From: Paenalcaligenes hominis
GTDB taxonomy: Bacteria > Pseudomonadota > Gammaproteobacteria > Burkholderiales > Burkholderiaceae_B
Length of the DNA: 64,000 nucleotides
Assembly: GCF_011927625.1 (NCBI RefSeq)
Contig: NZ_JAATIZ010000001.1
Coordinates: 558,001-622,000 of the forward strand
Direction of reading: 5' to 3'
Under the pieces are notes generated by a model. That model saw nothing but the letters and a program-made list of their open reading frames with translations. It was not told the origin of the DNA and ran no database searches. Below, in pieces: positions 32,045-39,847 of the stretch. Made by a program: the position numbers and the translations under genes. Every line of letters starts with the position of its first letter. Position 1 is the first letter of the stretch.

Positions 32045-32121
32045 TTGCCTGCGGTCGGGAAAGACGGGGTGTTAGAGCTGGATAGCTCACAGCAATGGGT
32101 GGATACCCAAAAGGATCAGAC

Positions 32122-32874
32122 ATGAAATTGAAGTTAGATGAAAACGGCAACGTGGTTTTGCAAGACGGCAAGCCTGTGTATGTACATGAAGATGGTAAAG
32201 AGGTGGCGTTTGATGCGGCTGAAATGACGGCAACTATTGCTCGACTAAATTTCGAAGCACAAAAGCACCGCGAGGGTAAGCAGGCTCTAGAAGCGCAGGT
32301 TAAAGCCTTCGAGGGCATTGAAGACCCTAAAGCTGCCATCGAAGCGTTACGTACCGTGGCTAATCTTGATTCCAAAAAGCTAATTGATGCAGGTGAAGTC
32401 GATCAGGTGAAAGCGGAAATTAGCAAAGCGTATCAAAGCCAGATTGATGAAATCAAAACAGCCAAAGAGCAGCTAGAGCAACAACTCTATGCTGAAAAGA
32501 TTGGCGGTGCGTTTTCACGCTCCAAGTTGGTGTCTGAGAAATTAGCGATTCCTGTGGACTTAGTTCAGGCCGCGTTTGGCTCGGCATTCAAGATCGAGGA
32601 CGGCCAAGTGGTTGCCTATGACGGGCATGGACAAAAGATCTATAGCCGTGAAAACCCAGGCGCTCTAGCAGGCTTTGATGAAGCGCTAGAGGTGCTAGTT
32701 AACGCTTACCCCCACAAAGACCAGATTTTAAAAGGCTCCGGCCAGTCGGGCAGTGGCGCTCGACAAGGTGGTGATGGTGGTCAAGCGTTTAAGCGTTCAG
32801 AAATGAATACACAGGACAAGGCCGCGTTCATTAAAGAGCATGGTCAGGATGCGTATTTAAAACTTTCTAAATAA
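32122..32874 (+). CDS. Scaffold protein (DUF6651-like)
   Basis: 250 residues from the ATG at 32122 (AGGAT upstream). N-terminal short beta part, long coiled coil (TATIARLNFEAQKHREGKQ, AEISKAYQSQIDEIKTAKEQ) and a Gly/Ser-rich then basic C-terminus, the normal layout of scaffolds. Immediately before the capsid gene. Confidence 0.8.
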   Translation: MKLKLDENGNVVLQDGKPVYVHEDGKEVAFDAAEMTATIARLNFEAQKHREGKQALEAQVKAFEGIEDPKAAIEALRTVANLDSKKLIDAGEVDQVKAEISKAYQSQIDEIKTAKEQLEQQLYAEKIGGAFSRSKLVSEKLAIPVDLVQAAFGSAFKIEDGQVVAYDGHGQKIYSRENPGALAGFDEALEVLVNAYPHKDQILKGSGQSGSGARQGGDGGQAFKRSEMNTQDKAAFIKEHGQDAYLKLSK

Positions 32875-32885
32875 AGGATTTACCT

Positions 32886-33842
32886 ATGGCAACAACAGTT
32901 AATAGCGATATGGTGATTTATAACCGTCTCGCACAGACGGCGTACTTAGAGCGCCTCCAAGACAACCTTGATGTGTTTAACACCGCATCAAACGGTGCAA
33001 TCATATACCGCAATGAAATCATTGAAGGCGATTTCGATAAAAAAGCGTTCTACAAGGTGGGTGGTAGCATTGAGCACCGAGACGTGAACTCAACAAACAA
33101 GGTCACGCCTAAGAAAATTGGCGCTGGCGAAGCGGTGGGCGTGAAGTGTCCGTACAAGTACGGTCCTTATGCTTCTACAGAGGAAGCATTTAAGCGTCGT
33201 GCACGTACCCCTGAAGAATTCGCCATGCTTATCGGTCAAGATATGGCTGATGCGCTCATGGAGGGCCGTCTCAAATACGCTTTGGCGGCACTGGATGCGG
33301 CGATTAGCGGTAATGCTGCGATGGTGGCTCAGGGTAATATTGCGACAGACGGGCGCAAAGCGTTAACCCGTGGAATGCGCACCTTCGGTGACAAGTTTGG
33401 TCGTATTGCACTTTGGGTTATGAACTCTGATACATACTTCGATATTGTTGACGACGCAATCACCAAGCAGATCTATGGCGAGTCTGAGATTGTGGTTTAC
33501 GGTGGCTTGCCAGGCACTTTGGGTAAGCCTGTTCTCGTAACCGACCAAGTGCCGACCGATAAAGCGTTTGGCTTACAGGGTGGTGCGATTCAGGTAGTTG
33601 AGTCTCAGGCCCCGGGTTTCCGTACTTGGGATATTAACGATGAGGAAAACTTGGCTATGGGTATCCGTGGCGAAGGCACCTTCAATCTGGAGTTAATGGG
33701 CTACAGCTGGAAAGACACCGTAGGCGGCGCTAACCCAACGCTTGCAGCGATTGGTGCATCCGCTAACTGGCAGAAGCATGCAGGTAGCAACAAGATGACT
33801 GCCGGCGTCCTGCTCGACTTAGCAGCCCCAGTAGAGCCCTAA
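32886..33842 (+). CDS. Major capsid protein
   Basis: 318 residues; HK97-like fold expected. Features such as RTPEEFAMLIGQDMADALMEG, LWVMNSDTYFDIVDDAI, GLPGTLGKPVLVTDQVP and ESQAPGFRTWDINDEEN are typical of P22-coat-like/N4-gp56-type capsids of this group. Position after the scaffold supports the call. Confidence 0.88.
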   Translation: MATTVNSDMVIYNRLAQTAYLERLQDNLDVFNTASNGAIIYRNEIIEGDFDKKAFYKVGGSIEHRDVNSTNKVTPKKIGAGEAVGVKCPYKYGPYASTEEAFKRRARTPEEFAMLIGQDMADALMEGRLKYALAALDAAISGNAAMVAQGNIATDGRKALTRGMRTFGDKFGRIALWVMNSDTYFDIVDDAITKQIYGESEIVVYGGLPGTLGKPVLVTDQVPTDKAFGLQGGAIQVVESQAPGFRTWDINDEENLAMGIRGEGTFNLELMGYSWKDTVGGANPTLAAIGASANWQKHAGSNKMTAGVLLDLAAPVEP

Positions 33843-33862
33843 GTTACAGCCACTGATGTCAC

Positions 33863-33885
33863 AAGGAGCTTCGGCTCCTTTTTTT
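33863..33885 (+). terminator. Intrinsic terminator after the capsid gene
   Basis: AAGGAGC/GCTCCTT with a TTCG tetraloop and T-run; its end merges into the ribosome site of the next gene. Confidence 0.92.
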
Positions 33886-33897
33886 ATGGAGGCGTGA

Positions 33898-34209
33898 ATG
33901 CGTCTTTTATATACAAAACGAGTTGCAGGACTGCCTGAGGGCTTCTCTATTCGCAATCCCGATTACTTCCTGAAACCTGAAAACGGGGCGAAGCACGTGA
34001 CTATTGAGGGCGAATATCCTGTTATTGCCGAGGCCTATGAAAAAGAAGGCACGTCGGTTGAGGTAGTGGATAACAAGGCGGTTGAAACCACAAAAGAGCT
34101 AAGCGACATGAGCCTAGACGAACTCAAAGCCCATTTGACTGAGCAGGGCGTCGAGTTTGCAGCTAAGGCGACCAAACAACAGTTACTGGAGTTGGCTAAG
34201 GAGGGCTGA
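33898..34209 (+). CDS. Hypothetical head protein with C-terminal HeH/SAP-like motif (103 aa)
   Basis: GGAGG precedes the ATG. The C-terminal DMSLDELKAHLTEQGVEF, then TKQQLLELAKEG is a helix-extended-helix segment of the type seen at the end of small phage head proteins. Two bp separate it from the connector gene. Confidence 0.65.
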   Translation: MRLLYTKRVAGLPEGFSIRNPDYFLKPENGAKHVTIEGEYPVIAEAYEKEGTSVEVVDNKAVETTKELSDMSLDELKAHLTEQGVEFAAKATKQQLLELAKEG

Positions 34210-34211
34210 TT

Positions 34212-34688
34212 ATGGCTTTAGTGGTTGAAGATGGTACCGGGCTAGCTCAAGCCGATAGCTATATCAGCATAGAGCAGGCGGATGCTTATATGGCTAGCAT
34301 GGGGCATGACGCATGGGTTACAGCAACCCAAGCTGATAAGGAAAAGGCACTACGACAGGCCACTCAGTATGTAGACAGTCGCTACCGGTACAAGAATCAG
34401 CCACTAAAACCGGAGCAATCGCTTGAATGGCCTCGCGTTGGGCTGCCTTGGCCCATTAAGCGAGTATTGGACGCTACGTGTGAGCTGGCTATTCGTGCAT
34501 TAACCGCGAGCTTATACACCGATGTAGCACCTACTGATGCGGTCAAAAGCGAAACGATTGGGCCAATTATCACGGTCTACCAAGAGAGTAAAAACGGTGG
34601 GCAGGTGCAATATGCCCTTATTGATGATTTGCTGCGGCCGTTGGTGGCCACAGGTCAGGTAACAGGCATTCGAGTGGAGAGGGTATAG
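34212..34688 (+). CDS. Head-tail connector (DnaT-like domain)
   Basis: 158 residues: ADSYISIEQADAYMASMG, KEKALRQATQYVDSRY, LEWPRVGLP and CELAIRALTASLY follow the putative DnaT-like/adaptor family found just downstream of capsid genes. Confidence 0.8.
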   Translation: MALVVEDGTGLAQADSYISIEQADAYMASMGHDAWVTATQADKEKALRQATQYVDSRYRYKNQPLKPEQSLEWPRVGLPWPIKRVLDATCELAIRALTASLYTDVAPTDAVKSETIGPIITVYQESKNGGQVQYALIDDLLRPLVATGQVTGIRVERV

Positions 34689-34690
34689 AG

Positions 34691-34924
34691 ATGGAGCAAG
34701 TACTACAAAGTATTGAGCGAGACAATCGAGGCTGGCTGAGAGCTGGCAATGTACCTCCTTTACGTGTCTATTTGGATGGTGTTGAGATCAATCACGTGAC
34801 CGCGGTAAATAGACGAAAAGGCATAGCTGAGTTGGCTGACGACCCTGTTAGGTTAGATCGTTGGAAAAAGCGAGTTATTACAAGACGCGTATATGGCGAA
34901 GTTGTCGTGGAGCCCATCACATGA
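34691..34924 (+). CDS. Small head-tail region protein (77 aa)
   Basis: Soluble beta-rich protein (GWLRAGNVPPLRVYLDGVEI). The 3' end overlaps the next gene as ATGA. Position suggests a role in connector assembly; no family recognised. Confidence 0.6.
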   Translation: MEQVLQSIERDNRGWLRAGNVPPLRVYLDGVEINHVTAVNRRKGIAELADDPVRLDRWKKRVITRRVYGEVVVEPIT

Positions 34925-35283
34925 GCATTTACGACCGAGCAGCCGCAACAGCAGAGCGTTTGTTAAAACGATATGGGGCGCCAATGGCGCTGAAACGAAC
35001 TGTGGAGGGTGATTACGACCCGTCTACTGGGTCTAGCTCAAGTGCGACGCAAGAGTATGCCGCTACAGGCGTGATGCTGGAGTATGAGCAACGTGACGTA
35101 GATGGCTCGTTAATTCAGCAGGGGGATCAACGTGTTTATTTAAGCCCTGATTTAGCGGTCACGCCAGAAACAGGCGACACGCTGAGTTTTAACGGTTCGC
35201 TTTTTACTGTTGTGGTGTCTCGACCTTTAGCACCTGCGGGTAAGGTGGTTTTGCACGATGTGCAAGTGCGAGGTGTGAGATGA
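34921..35283 (+). CDS. Head-tail joining protein (stopper-like)
   Basis: 120 residues from the ATG at 34921. AAATAERLLKRYGAPMALKR, YAATGVMLEYEQRDVDGSLI and GDQRVYLSPDL match the small beta-barrel stopper proteins encoded between adaptor and tail-completion genes. Confidence 0.72.
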   Translation: MSIYDRAAATAERLLKRYGAPMALKRTVEGDYDPSTGSSSSATQEYAATGVMLEYEQRDVDGSLIQQGDQRVYLSPDLAVTPETGDTLSFNGSLFTVVVSRPLAPAGKVVLHDVQVRGVR

Positions 35284-35900
35284 AAGGAAATTTTTCATTA
35301 GCAGTGAGCCAGTTTGTTGAGCAAGCCAAGGAAAATATGGACGAGGTGAAGCGCTCTGTGGTCCTGCAGTTAGCTTCGGAGATTGTAGAGCGTAGCCCAG
35401 TGGGTGATAAAGAGCGTTGGGCTGTAAACAAGCACTCAAAATATGGTCGTGAAACTCATAATCTATGGGTGGATGAGATCAATCAGCAGATTATGAGTGA
35501 CCCAGCAAACTTAACTAAGTCGGGTAATCTAAAACGAGGGATTAAAAAGGCACGACGCTTGGGTAAGAAAAAACTGGCTGAGGCTTATCCCATTAGAGGC
35601 CCCAAGGGGTATATAGGCGGTCACTTTAGAGCTAATTGGCAAATAGCATTAGATCAGCCCGCTACGGGCATTCTGAATGAGATCGATGCACAGGGCGTTG
35701 CAACCAAAAAGCGCTTAGCCGCAGAAGTGGAAAGCATTTATGCAGGCTCAGTCGCCAATATCACCAACAATCTACCTTATGGCCCTCGATTGGAGTTTGA
35801 GTCTTGGTCTAGTCAAGCGCCTCAGGGCATGGTGCGCATTACGGTGGCTGAGTTTCAAACGATGGTCAATAACGCTGTTAAGGAGGTTACGTCTAAATGA
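35280..35900 (+). CDS. Tail completion/head-closure protein (HK97 gp10-like)
   Basis: 206 residues; EIVERSPVGD, HFRANWQIALDQP and NNLPYGPRLEFESWSSQAPQ are typical of gp10-type neck proteins. Overlaps both neighbours by 4 bp. Confidence 0.78.
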   Translation: MKGNFSLAVSQFVEQAKENMDEVKRSVVLQLASEIVERSPVGDKERWAVNKHSKYGRETHNLWVDEINQQIMSDPANLTKSGNLKRGIKKARRLGKKKLAEAYPIRGPKGYIGGHFRANWQIALDQPATGILNEIDAQGVATKKRLAAEVESIYAGSVANITNNLPYGPRLEFESWSSQAPQGMVRITVAEFQTMVNNAVKEVTSK

Positions 35901-36307
35901 TGCAATCTCAAATTCGGGCTGCCCTGGAAATAAGGCTTGATGCCTTTGCAAAAGAGGAGGGGCTGCCTATCGCATGGGAGGGTAGAGCATTTAAGCCAAT
36001 TGCTGGGCAGTCGCACTTACGAGCGTTTGTTATACCGGCTAGCTCGGATAGTAATGACTTAGCTGGACAGCACAGGCTGTATCGAGGTGTCTTTCAAGTT
36101 GATCTGGTGATGGCTAGTGGCGCGGGCATGGGAGACATAGAAAGGAAAGCGTCTCAGATTATTGCACATTTTCCTAAAAATCTTCGGCTACCTGTGGCTG
36201 ATGGGTTTGTGCAGCTCATAGCTGTGATGAGCATGGGACCAAAGTTACTGCAAGACGGTTTTGTTGCCATGCCTTTGACTTCTTACTATCGGATGGATGT
36301 GATATGA
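35897..36307 (+). CDS. Tail terminator-like protein (DUF4128)
   Basis: 136 residues; ALEIRLDAFAKEEGLPIAWEG near the start and GVFQVDLVMASGAGMGD in the middle follow the phage tail-terminator pattern. Located directly upstream of tail-tube-like genes. Confidence 0.75.
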   Translation: MMQSQIRAALEIRLDAFAKEEGLPIAWEGRAFKPIAGQSHLRAFVIPASSDSNDLAGQHRLYRGVFQVDLVMASGAGMGDIERKASQIIAHFPKNLRLPVADGFVQLIAVMSMGPKLLQDGFVAMPLTSYYRMDVI

Positions 36308-36744
36308 CAGAGCAAGTATCTCTTGCCGTTGGCAGCATTGTCAGCATCTCCGAGAGCATGCCAGCGTCTTACGATGCAGCTGGGTTCAATCGGCTTAGTT
36401 ATACCCCAATTAAGGGCTTAAGAGACGCTGGTGATATTGCCGAGCAACATACGACTTCTACTAGGTCGCTAATTGGGCTGGACTATAGCTACCAAGAGCG
36501 GGCAGGTGAGATTTTGCCTACGTTGACATGGGAGGTTGTGCGATTAAAAGGAAATGAGGGGCAGCAGCTTTTGTTCGATGCTTTTCGCAAGCCGGTTCAT
36601 TCATTTCAAATAACACATGAGGACGGTACAGAGCTGTATTTTACAGCAACAGTTAAATCAAGGCGTCGAATCAATTTGAACGGTTCTAGCGTTTTAGCGT
36701 ACCGGTTCGAGTTAGACCTACAGTGTCGAGTTGTTGAGGTTTAG
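36304..36744 (+). CDS. Tail tube-like protein (146 aa)
   Basis: SLAVGSIVSISESMPASYD, IKGLRDAGDIAEQHTTS and LDYSYQERAGEILPTLTWE resemble small phage tail-tube proteins. A larger tube-like gene follows at 38122 after an inserted KilA-N cassette, so this phage has two tube-type genes. Confidence 0.65.
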   Translation: MTEQVSLAVGSIVSISESMPASYDAAGFNRLSYTPIKGLRDAGDIAEQHTTSTRSLIGLDYSYQERAGEILPTLTWEVVRLKGNEGQQLLFDAFRKPVHSFQITHEDGTELYFTATVKSRRRINLNGSSVLAYRFELDLQCRVVEV

Positions 36745-36746
36745 GG

Positions 36747-36798
36747 CGGGTTAATAGCCCGTTTTATTGTTTTAGAGCCCCTTAATTGGGGCTTTTTT
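36747..36798 (+). terminator. Two tandem terminators upstream of the C4-like RNA
   Basis: CGGG...CCCG followed by TTTTATT (36747-36765) and GCCCC/GGGGC with a TTAATT loop and six T (36777-36798). Confidence 0.8.
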
Positions 36799-36803
36799 GT
36801 TTT

Positions 36804-36885
36804 CAGCGTTGGCTAGGCTCGCTACCGAAAAGCGGGTGATTTCTCCTAAGCCTGCCCGCCAGCGCTACCTGTATCCATTAGGAGA
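36804..36885 (+). ncRNA. C4-antisense-like RNA and its target at the KilA-N gene
   Basis: About 65 nt of structured leader (36804-36868): AGCG..GGC..GGC on the left pairs with GCC..GCC..CGCT on the right, and CGCT/AGCG forms an inner hairpin. Its loop segment TCTCCTAA (36842-36849) is exactly complementary to TTAGGAGA (36878-36885), the ribosome-site region of the KilA-N gene starting at 36898. P1/P7 C4 RNA uses the same logic upstream of ant. The RNA class is inferred from structure and position. Confidence 0.62.
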
Positions 36886-36897
36886 GCGGAGAATGCT

Positions 36898-37662
36898 ATG
36901 AGCAAGATTCTGAAATATGATTTTGACGGGCACTTGTGCAGCTTCAATTTAGACGGTTGGTTTAATGCGACTGAGGCGGCGAAGCTGCGCAAAAAGCGCG
37001 TAGACCACTGGCTGGACAACGCTGAGACGCTGGAATACATTCGAGCGCTGGACGAGGTTTTGACTGGCAACGAGTCAGGGATTGTAGATACCCGTAATCA
37101 CGGGTATGTAAAAACAAGCAGAGCGCGAATAGACCGTGGAGGTGGGACGTGGCTGCACCCTAAGCTGGCAGTTAGATTTGCTCAATGGTTAGATGCGAAG
37201 TTTGCTGTTTGGTGTGATTTGCAAATAGACGCCATTATCCGCAACGGCATTCGCGCAGAGGGCAACACTAGTTTCTTACCGTTACTTTTGCGTGAGGATG
37301 CTTCTGAATGGGAGCTGCGCTTTCCTCCTAGTTACTATCAAGCGTTAGCTCGTGCCACGCACACAAAGTACACAGGTCATTCAGGTGGAACCCCAGCTTT
37401 ATATGGCCAGCTAACTGAAAAATGGGTATACGGCTGCCTACTGCCTAGTGATGTCCACGCAGAGTTAAAGGAGAGGAAGCATAAATCAGAAAAGATGCAT
37501 CAATGGTTAACAGAGGGAGGGCAAGAGCTGCTAGACAAGCAGATCGCTCTTGTGACGAATATCGCTAACTCATCGGCTGATTTAAAAGACTTTGAAGCGC
37601 GCATGATGCTGGTATCTAAAAAGGGAGGGCAGCTAAGTATGGTCTACCCAAAGGCGGCGTAA
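36898..37662 (+). CDS. KilA-N plus P63C domain protein, antirepressor-like
   Basis: 254 residues. KilA-N DNA-binding domain at 1-115 (FNLDGWFNATEAAKLRKKRV, GGTWLHPKLAVRFAQWLDA) and C-terminal P63C domain (RFPPSYYQALARAT, GQLTEKWVYGCLLPSDVHAEL). Such proteins act as antirepressors or host regulators in phages. It interrupts the tail operon and is preceded by terminators and a C4-like RNA, so it has its own control. Confidence 0.88.
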   Translation: MSKILKYDFDGHLCSFNLDGWFNATEAAKLRKKRVDHWLDNAETLEYIRALDEVLTGNESGIVDTRNHGYVKTSRARIDRGGGTWLHPKLAVRFAQWLDAKFAVWCDLQIDAIIRNGIRAEGNTSFLPLLLREDASEWELRFPPSYYQALARATHTKYTGHSGGTPALYGQLTEKWVYGCLLPSDVHAELKERKHKSEKMHQWLTEGGQELLDKQIALVTNIANSSADLKDFEARMMLVSKKGGQLSMVYPKAA

Positions 37663-38057
37663 TGAGAGGGTTTTACGTAAATGCTCTGAGCCACGTTTTT
37701 CATTTAGCCCTATTAAACGACGGCGCTCGGTTGAGCGAAAAGGAAATTGAGACGTGCATTCGCAAGAGCGCGACTAAAAATAAAACCGCTTTGCATGACA
37801 ATGTGTTTATACCCGATAACGTCATGTTTTTGATCTTTGCCGACATGACCGACGAGATAGGGCAAGCTTTAGGCTACGAGATCGACGAGGAAGGATTTGC
37901 CCTTGATTGGGCCGATAAGTACCCGAGCTTTCAGCAAGCTTGCTTAGGCGTCCGGTGCGCTGTGCTAGAGGGGTTTTCTATCCCAGAGGAGGATATCGCA
38001 CCAGAAATCGCAGCCGTTCAGCTAGAGGTGGAACGGCACAACCCAACTTTTCACTAG
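37662..38057 (+). CDS. Hypothetical partner of the KilA-N protein (131 aa)
   Basis: Starts on the last base of the KilA-N gene, so translation is coupled. Acidic helical protein (LSEKEIETCIRKSATKNK, EIDEEGFALDWADKY). Two terminators follow, closing the cassette. Function unknown. Confidence 0.6.
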   Translation: MRGFYVNALSHVFHLALLNDGARLSEKEIETCIRKSATKNKTALHDNVFIPDNVMFLIFADMTDEIGQALGYEIDEEGFALDWADKYPSFQQACLGVRCAVLEGFSIPEEDIAPEIAAVQLEVERHNPTFH

Positions 38058-38107
38058 CCGCCAAATAGGCGGTTTTTTATTGCCTGCCATCTGAGCAGGT
38101 TTTTTTT
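38058..38107 (+). terminator. Two tandem terminators closing the KilA-N cassette
   Basis: CCGCC/GGCGG with T6 (38058-38078) and CCTGC/GCAGG with T8 (38083-38107). Confidence 0.9.
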
Positions 38108-38121
38108 ATTTGGAGAGAACG

Positions 38122-38769
38122 ATGGCAGTTCAACTACCTGATGGTTCGCTAGTTTCACTAGCAGCTGAATACGGCGAAGAAATTGCAGTTACTGCGGCTT
38201 CTAACGCTAAAAAAGCGGTTTTAACATTGGCTACTGGCCATGGCATTAAAGAGGGTGATCTTTTTGTGATGCATTCCGGTTGGAGTGGCATTCACAACCG
38301 TGTTTTCCGCGCTGATTTAGTAAGCGCAGATGAGGTGACAGTGAATGCAGATACCACAAACACTCGTCGATTTAAGGCGGGTGGTGGCGTGGGCAGCGTT
38401 CGTGTTATCGAGAAATGGGAGGAAATTCAGCAGATTCTCACATTTGAAGCCCAAGGCGGAGAGCCTCAGTACGCTACTTATGAGTTTTTGGCTGATGATG
38501 TGGAAAATCAAATTCCTACAAAGTACAGCGCACAGTCGATCAATATCAATATTGCCGACGATGAGTCTTTGCCTGGGTATAAAGCATGGATGGCGGCAGC
38601 TGATAAGCGCGATATTCGAGCGTTAGAAGTATTGCTTCCTAATGGTTCTACCTTGTACTACAACGGCTATCCAGCCATGAACCCAACCCCGCGTATGACG
38701 AAAGGTGAGGTGATGGCCGTAGTGGGTAGCTACTCTATTATTGGCCGCGTAAACCGTTACTCTGCTTAA
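38122..38769 (+). CDS. Major tail tube protein
   Basis: 215 residues from the ATG at 38122 (GGAG upstream). TFEAQGGEPQYATYEFLADD, DDESLPGYKAWMAAADKRD and a terminal GSYSIIGRVNRYSA are typical of siphovirus tube proteins, which precede the tail chaperone as here. Confidence 0.82.
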   Translation: MAVQLPDGSLVSLAAEYGEEIAVTAASNAKKAVLTLATGHGIKEGDLFVMHSGWSGIHNRVFRADLVSADEVTVNADTTNTRRFKAGGGVGSVRVIEKWEEIQQILTFEAQGGEPQYATYEFLADDVENQIPTKYSAQSININIADDESLPGYKAWMAAADKRDIRALEVLLPNGSTLYYNGYPAMNPTPRMTKGEVMAVVGSYSIIGRVNRYSA

Positions 38770-38775
38770 TTCTTT

Positions 38776-38798
38776 AGCCCTGCGACTGCGGGGCTTTT
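38776..38798 (+). terminator. Terminator between tail tube and chaperone genes
   Basis: AGCCC/GGGCT stem (with an inner TGC/GC extension) followed by a T-rich tract. Confidence 0.65.
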
Positions 38799-38821
38799 CT
38801 CTTGTTTTTTAAGGTTTTTCT

Positions 38822-39139
38822 ATGTCAAAAAAAGTATTTTCTCTTATTCCTAATCCTACTTTTCAAGCAACAGTGAAATTTGCCATACCTGGTGAGCAAA
38901 CGGCTTCAATTAAAGTTGAGTTTAAGCATAAAACCGCGGAAGAGGTGGAGGATTTTCTTAAGCGCGCCCAAAAAGAAAAAGACTTTGATGCCGTATCAGA
39001 GATTGTTGTGGGCTGGGATATTGGCGAGCCTTTTAACGAGGAAAATTTAAAGACTTTGTTAAGTAACTACGGTGGTGCCGCTCGAGCAATTACCAACACT
39101 TACTGGCGTGAGATTTTCGGGGCTCGCGAGGGAAACTAA
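38822..39139 (+). CDS. Tail assembly chaperone, short form (gpG-like)
   Basis: 105 residues; QATVKFAIPGEQTASIKVEF and KTAEEVEDFLKRAQKEKD match the tail assembly chaperone families encoded between tube and tape measure. It ends in GAG GGA AAC TAA; the GGGAAAC heptamer permits a -1 shift into the downstream frame. Binds tape measure protein during tail assembly. Confidence 0.83.
   Translation: MSKKVFSLIPNPTFQATVKFAIPGEQTASIKVEFKHKTAEEVEDFLKRAQKEKDFDAVSEIVVGWDIGEPFNEENLKTLLSNYGGAARAITNTYWREIFGAREGN
39130..39136 (+). promoter_or_regulatory. -1 ribosomal frameshift heptamer GGGAAAC
   Basis: Reads G GGA AAC in the zero frame, directly before the TAA stop (39137-39139). It fits the X-XXY-YYZ slippery rule. 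After slippage the frame runs CTA AAA GCC and stays open to 39453. Confidence 0.85.
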
Positions 39140-39453
39140 AAGCCATTGCGCAAGCCCTCTACGACTCAGGGCCAACAGAAGAGCAGGCTGCTCAGCTTGC
39201 TACTTTTGGCCTAACGCTTGATGACTTCGAGCAAGAGGTCGTAGAGATTTGGCCTGAAAACCTATTGCCTATGCAGGTTTTTCAGGCGATGGGCACGCAA
39301 TGGCGAATGGGATTTAATGGGCCGGTTGGATTGGACTATAACGTGTTGCCGATGATGATTAAGCAGCTTGGGGTGCCTAAAAAAGAACGTAAACGTGTGC
39401 TTGGTGATGTGATGGTGATGGAGCGGGCAGCGCTACGGGCTATGAAGGAGTAG
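39136..39453 (+). CDS. Frameshift extension of the tail chaperone (DUF1799-like, gpT-like)
   Basis: Open in the -1 frame from the slippery site; a gene of its own would lack a good start (only a TTG at 39265). The sequence has AIAQALYDSGPTEEQAAQL, then VVEIWPENLLPMQVFQAMGTQW and VGLDYNVLP, the DUF1799 pattern normally downstream of the chaperone. With the short form it would make a 210-residue fusion. Equivalent of lambda gpGT. Confidence 0.8.
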   Translation, partial: LKAIAQALYDSGPTEEQAAQLATFGLTLDDFEQEVVEIWPENLLPMQVFQAMGTQWRMGFNGPVGLDYNVLPMMIKQLGVPKKERKRVLGDVMVMERAALRAMKE

Positions 39454-39461
39454 GGGTGCTT

Positions 39462-39569
39462 GATGCGGCGGTGTTTGGGTTGGATGCGGCGGTGTTGGAA
39501 AGACAATTATAGAATAGTTGACGCCTAGCCTTCCTACGAGTAGCATGGCTACTCGTAGGAAGGCTAGGC
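39462..39569. repeat. Direct repeats and a 22-bp perfect hairpin
   Basis: GATGCGGCGGTGTT occurs at 39462-39475 and 39483-39496. Then 39523-39544 and 39548-39569 are perfect 22-bp inverted copies (left arm starts GCCTAGCCTTCC and ends GAGTAGC) with only ATG as loop. No T-run follows, so it is not a standard terminator. It marks the left edge of the accessory island before the tape measure. Confidence 0.85.
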
Positions 39570-39724
39570 TAGAAGTAAATGTTTGACCGGTTGCAATCAT
39601 GTGGTGTAGGATGGTAGCTCTTAACCCAACGCAGGGTGTTAGGCTCTCAAGATGTGCTTGATTGAGCGGTTAGCGCCCATATATAAGTCATATGGACTTA
39701 GAGTTTTAATCTTAAGGAGAGGAT

Positions 39725-39781
39725 ATGATTAATTTACTGGCCACTAATGCTGCTGCGATGGAACAGGATTTCGGCTACTAA
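39725..39781 (+). CDS. Possible 18-residue micro-ORF
   Basis: AAGGAGAG lies 4 bp before the ATG; the product is MINLLATNAAAMEQDFGY. Short but with the best ribosome site in the area. It could be a leader peptide for the island or a cloned-out remnant. Confidence 0.3.
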   Translation: MINLLATNAAAMEQDFGY

Positions 39782-39806
39782 TTTTTATAATTTGTAAGCT
39801 ACAATG

Positions 39807-39836
39807 AAAAGGCATCTTTGAAAGGTGCCTTTTTTT
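39807..39836 (+). terminator. Intrinsic terminator
   Basis: AAAAGGCATC/GGTGCCTTTT stem (one G-U) with a seven-base loop and T-run, merging into the ribosome site of the next gene. Confidence 0.88.
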
Positions 39837-39847
39837 ATGGAGACAAT

